Shown here: in pieces, positions 62,637 to 64,000 of the stretch | Numbering within the stretch: position 1 is the stretch's first letter | How the letters are laid out: every line of letters begins with the position of its first letter | Assembly (NCBI GenBank): GCA_020723325.1 | Contig: DYJD01000008.1 | Coordinates: 124,001 to 188,000, forward strand | Reading direction: 5' to 3' | DNA from: Desulfosudis oleivorans | GTDB taxonomy: Bacteria; Desulfobacterota; Desulfobacteria; Desulfobacterales; SURF-7 | DNA: 64,000 bases | Translations under genes and position numbers: made by a program | Notes under the pieces: model-generated | Databases searched by the model: none | The model's input: the letters and a program-made list of their open reading frames with translations, nothing else | What the model was told of the DNA's origin: nothing

Positions 62637-63170
62637 CATGAACTTCCTTTTGCTGAGAAATTTTATAGAAGGCCAGATACCCCAGTTTCAGGACAAACCC
62701 ATGGTTACATGGTACGGATTACGTCAAATGTACAAACGAAAGAAAAAAAAGGGAACATTTTAGAATCAGACATTAAAGGCGCAAAGGGGGTTCGGTTCCA
62801 GAATAAAATTCATAATATCAATATTTTATTTTTGAATAACAAGATCAGCTTGCTATAGAGATCGTAGTATAGAAAGAAAAAAATCAAATCGTGGAAATAG
62901 GTTAAGCATTTTTAATATATAGCTCCGCTTTCTCAGTTACAATATTAAATTGAATATAACATACTAAAATAAATTAATAAAAATTAGTATTTCTATGATC
63001 CCAAACCAAAGCTTTTAAATTCACTTGATACTCAGTTTTTCAAGCGAAACAACGTTTATAATAATCGGTGATTTTTGTCAATATGTAAGTGCCAAGGAGT
63101 CAGTCAGTAGGCAGAAGTCAGAATTCAGCGTAATATAAGGAGTGTCTATCTTCTGTATAATAAACTTAAA
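62637..63170. other. 534-base gap with no supported gene
   Basis: AT-rich. It holds a TTGACA (63081-63076) with TATAAA 15 bases or TAAACG 17 bases downstream on the - strand, which may be a promoter toward higA, and the repeat word AGTCAG...AGAAGTCAGAATTCAG at 63096-63129 shared with 3671-3760. No RNA gene is evident. Confidence 0.5.
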
Positions 63171-63275
63171 TTATGGTATATTTTTTGTATATTCCATGAT
63201 TTTTTGAGTTAGTAAAGCAGTAAAGGCCGAGGCGCTCTGCTGATCTAAATGTATTCCGTCGGTTGTGCGAAGGGT
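63171..63275 (-). pseudogene. In-frame tail resembling the end of an SGNH hydrolase
   Basis: Straight after the TGA that ends the 63276 frame, the same frame continues for 34 codons: TLRTTDGIHLDQQSASAFTA... to a TAA at 63171. DGIHL is the Asp-x-x-His block with which SGNH/GDSL hydrolases end. It is either a remnant joined by deletion, or part of a longer gene with a nonsense change. Confidence 0.45.
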
Positions 63276-64000
63276 TCAGGGTACTATCTTTGAAAGTACG
63301 TATTGAGCTTTTTCGTAAACAGCCGTTTTGAATATTTCAATTGCAAACAGCAATAGGATGGTCATAACTATCCATGAGCAGAGATGTTCGAAAAGAAAGA
63401 ATGAAAAGATCAGTTTCTTTTTCATATATTCAATATTCATTGTCTTGACCAATAATTCCATATTGCCGAGAAGCAATTCATTCCAAAGAACCACAAATAG
63501 AAAAAGGAAGAAGATATGAATCAATCTTCTTGTAAGAAGAGGGGTTTCTTTATTCTTTAGTTGTTCAAAAAAATATGGCATGGTGGGAATGAAGAAAATG
63601 CAACGATAATCGAAATTGGTGAATGCAAAAAAGCAAAAAAGAAGACATGATGAGCCCATCATGAAAAAAACGATATCCCGGGAAGATACTTCTTTTTGAG
63701 TAATTACATATTTGCCAGATAGGAAAAAGGATATTATGAACAGAAGCGATACGGCTGAAAAATATATAATTTTATTAGCGGGCCATTGCATGGAAAGCCA
63801 GCAGAGCAATATGGATGCACCGAATGTCCCCCTGGCGTAAGGCTGGATTACGGTTTTTTGTAAAACAACGAAATCATCATAGGTGAGCAAGAAATATATA
63901 CTCCATGCCAAGGTAACAAGGAAAACTGTCCGCCAAAACTTAGGATTTTCTTTTATGTGTCGGATAAAAATGGAAAAAGAAACCAAGGGGTAAAATTTTA
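63276..64000 (-). CDS. Polytopic membrane protein, 5' end beyond the window
   Basis: The frame is open to the window edge; the TTG at 63986 is not needed as a start. About 240 residues are visible with six or seven helices (FLVTLAWSIYFLLTYDDFVVL, FSAVSLLFIISFFL, IFFLFLFVVLWNELLLG) and a VVLQKTVIQPYARGTFGASIL loop. It resembles the C-terminal half of a GT-C or GT-87-like membrane transferase, but there is no decisive motif. It ends at a TGA followed by an in-frame SGNH-like tail. Confidence 0.55.
   Translation of the reverse strand, partial: KFYPLVSFSIFIRHIKENPKFWRTVFLVTLAWSIYFLLTYDDFVVLQKTVIQPYARGTFGASILLCWLSMQWPANKIIYFSAVSLLFIISFFLSGKYVITQKEVSSRDIVFFMMGSSCLLFCFFAFTNFDYRCIFFIPTMPYFFEQLKNKETPLLTRRLIHIFFLFLFVVLWNELLLGNMELLVKTMNIEYMKKKLIFSFFLFEHLCSWIVMTILLLFAIEIFKTAVYEKAQYVLSKIVP

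Noticed and set aside
62640-62860. A HigB toxin gene next to HigA, or the + strand 80-codon ORF there
   Set aside because: No RelE-like motifs in any frame of the stretch; the + strand ORF is basic, low-complexity and unsupported.
1-64000. tRNA or rRNA genes
   Set aside because: No cloverleaf-like GTTCGA-containing stretch or rRNA-like sequence was recognised by reading; a tRNAscan run would settle it.

Overview
The window looks like a chromosomal segment of a Desulfobacterota-like (deltaproteobacterial) Gram-negative bacterium. This is inferred from cyclic-di-GMP-I (GEMM) riboswitches of the form found in that group, outer-membrane barrel proteins, large choice-of-anchor-U/FnIII-type exoproteins, a fused ATP sulfurylase/APS kinase, and heterogeneous base composition. 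Species cannot be fixed from the sequence alone. Two genes at the left edge (1-2603) run on the + strand; almost everything else runs on the - strand.

Region 1 (1-2.6 kb): the 3' part of a bifunctional sulfate adenylyltransferase/APS kinase gene, then galE. They supply PAPS and UDP-galactose, precursors for sulfated or galactosylated glycans.

Region 2 (2.6-19.8 kb) is the most interesting part. It holds five secreted proteins (2651-3142, 15516-16466, 16459-17649, 17860-18528, 18686-19336), each with the same short motif right after its signal peptide (consensus xDx[DE][LM]xx[ILV]TGQAGxSI). Between them lie an operon of a C39-type cysteine peptidase, a SPOR-domain beta-barrel protein and a FadL-like barrel, and a 2,198-residue exoprotein of HAF, FnIII-like and choice-of-anchor-U repeats. 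The SPOR-barrel protein carries seven tandem 16-residue repeats that align position by position with the motif of the five secreted proteins. Two of the five genes lie behind cyclic-di-GMP riboswitches; the one at 3142 lies behind FOUR consecutive 66-nt aptamers. Four promoter regions share a TAAACAnnGTTTA-like palindrome. I read this as a c-di-GMP-controlled surface-fibre or exoprotein secretion system, perhaps a distant relative of the Acinetobacter fil loci.

Region 3 (19.8-58.1 kb) is a large envelope polysaccharide / protein O-glycosylation locus, all on the - strand. It encodes GT-C-type membrane proteins with C-terminal TPRs (TMTC-like), three acyltransferase-3 proteins, a dolichyl-phosphate-mannose-synthase-like GT2 with a DUF2304 partner, further GT2 and GT4 enzymes, a PAPS-dependent sulfotransferase-like protein, a GNAT, a DegT aminotransferase, an NAD-dependent epimerase, a methyltransferase, a hexapeptide acyltransferase, and the Wzt/Wzm ABC exporter. 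Sugars are activated and modified in the cytoplasm, assembled by the GTs, exported by Wzm/Wzt and decorated by the membrane acyltransferases. GC content drops markedly at about 23-30 kb and 47-58 kb, suggesting mosaic acquisition.

Region 4 (58.2-64 kb) is a worn accessory patch: an IS200-type transposase fragment abutting a broken AlbA_2/ATP-binding gene, a VapBC pair, a PDZ protein with eleven GGxDxY repeats, an orphan HigA antitoxin, and a membrane protein running off the right edge whose stop codon is followed in frame by a possible SGNH-hydrolase tail.
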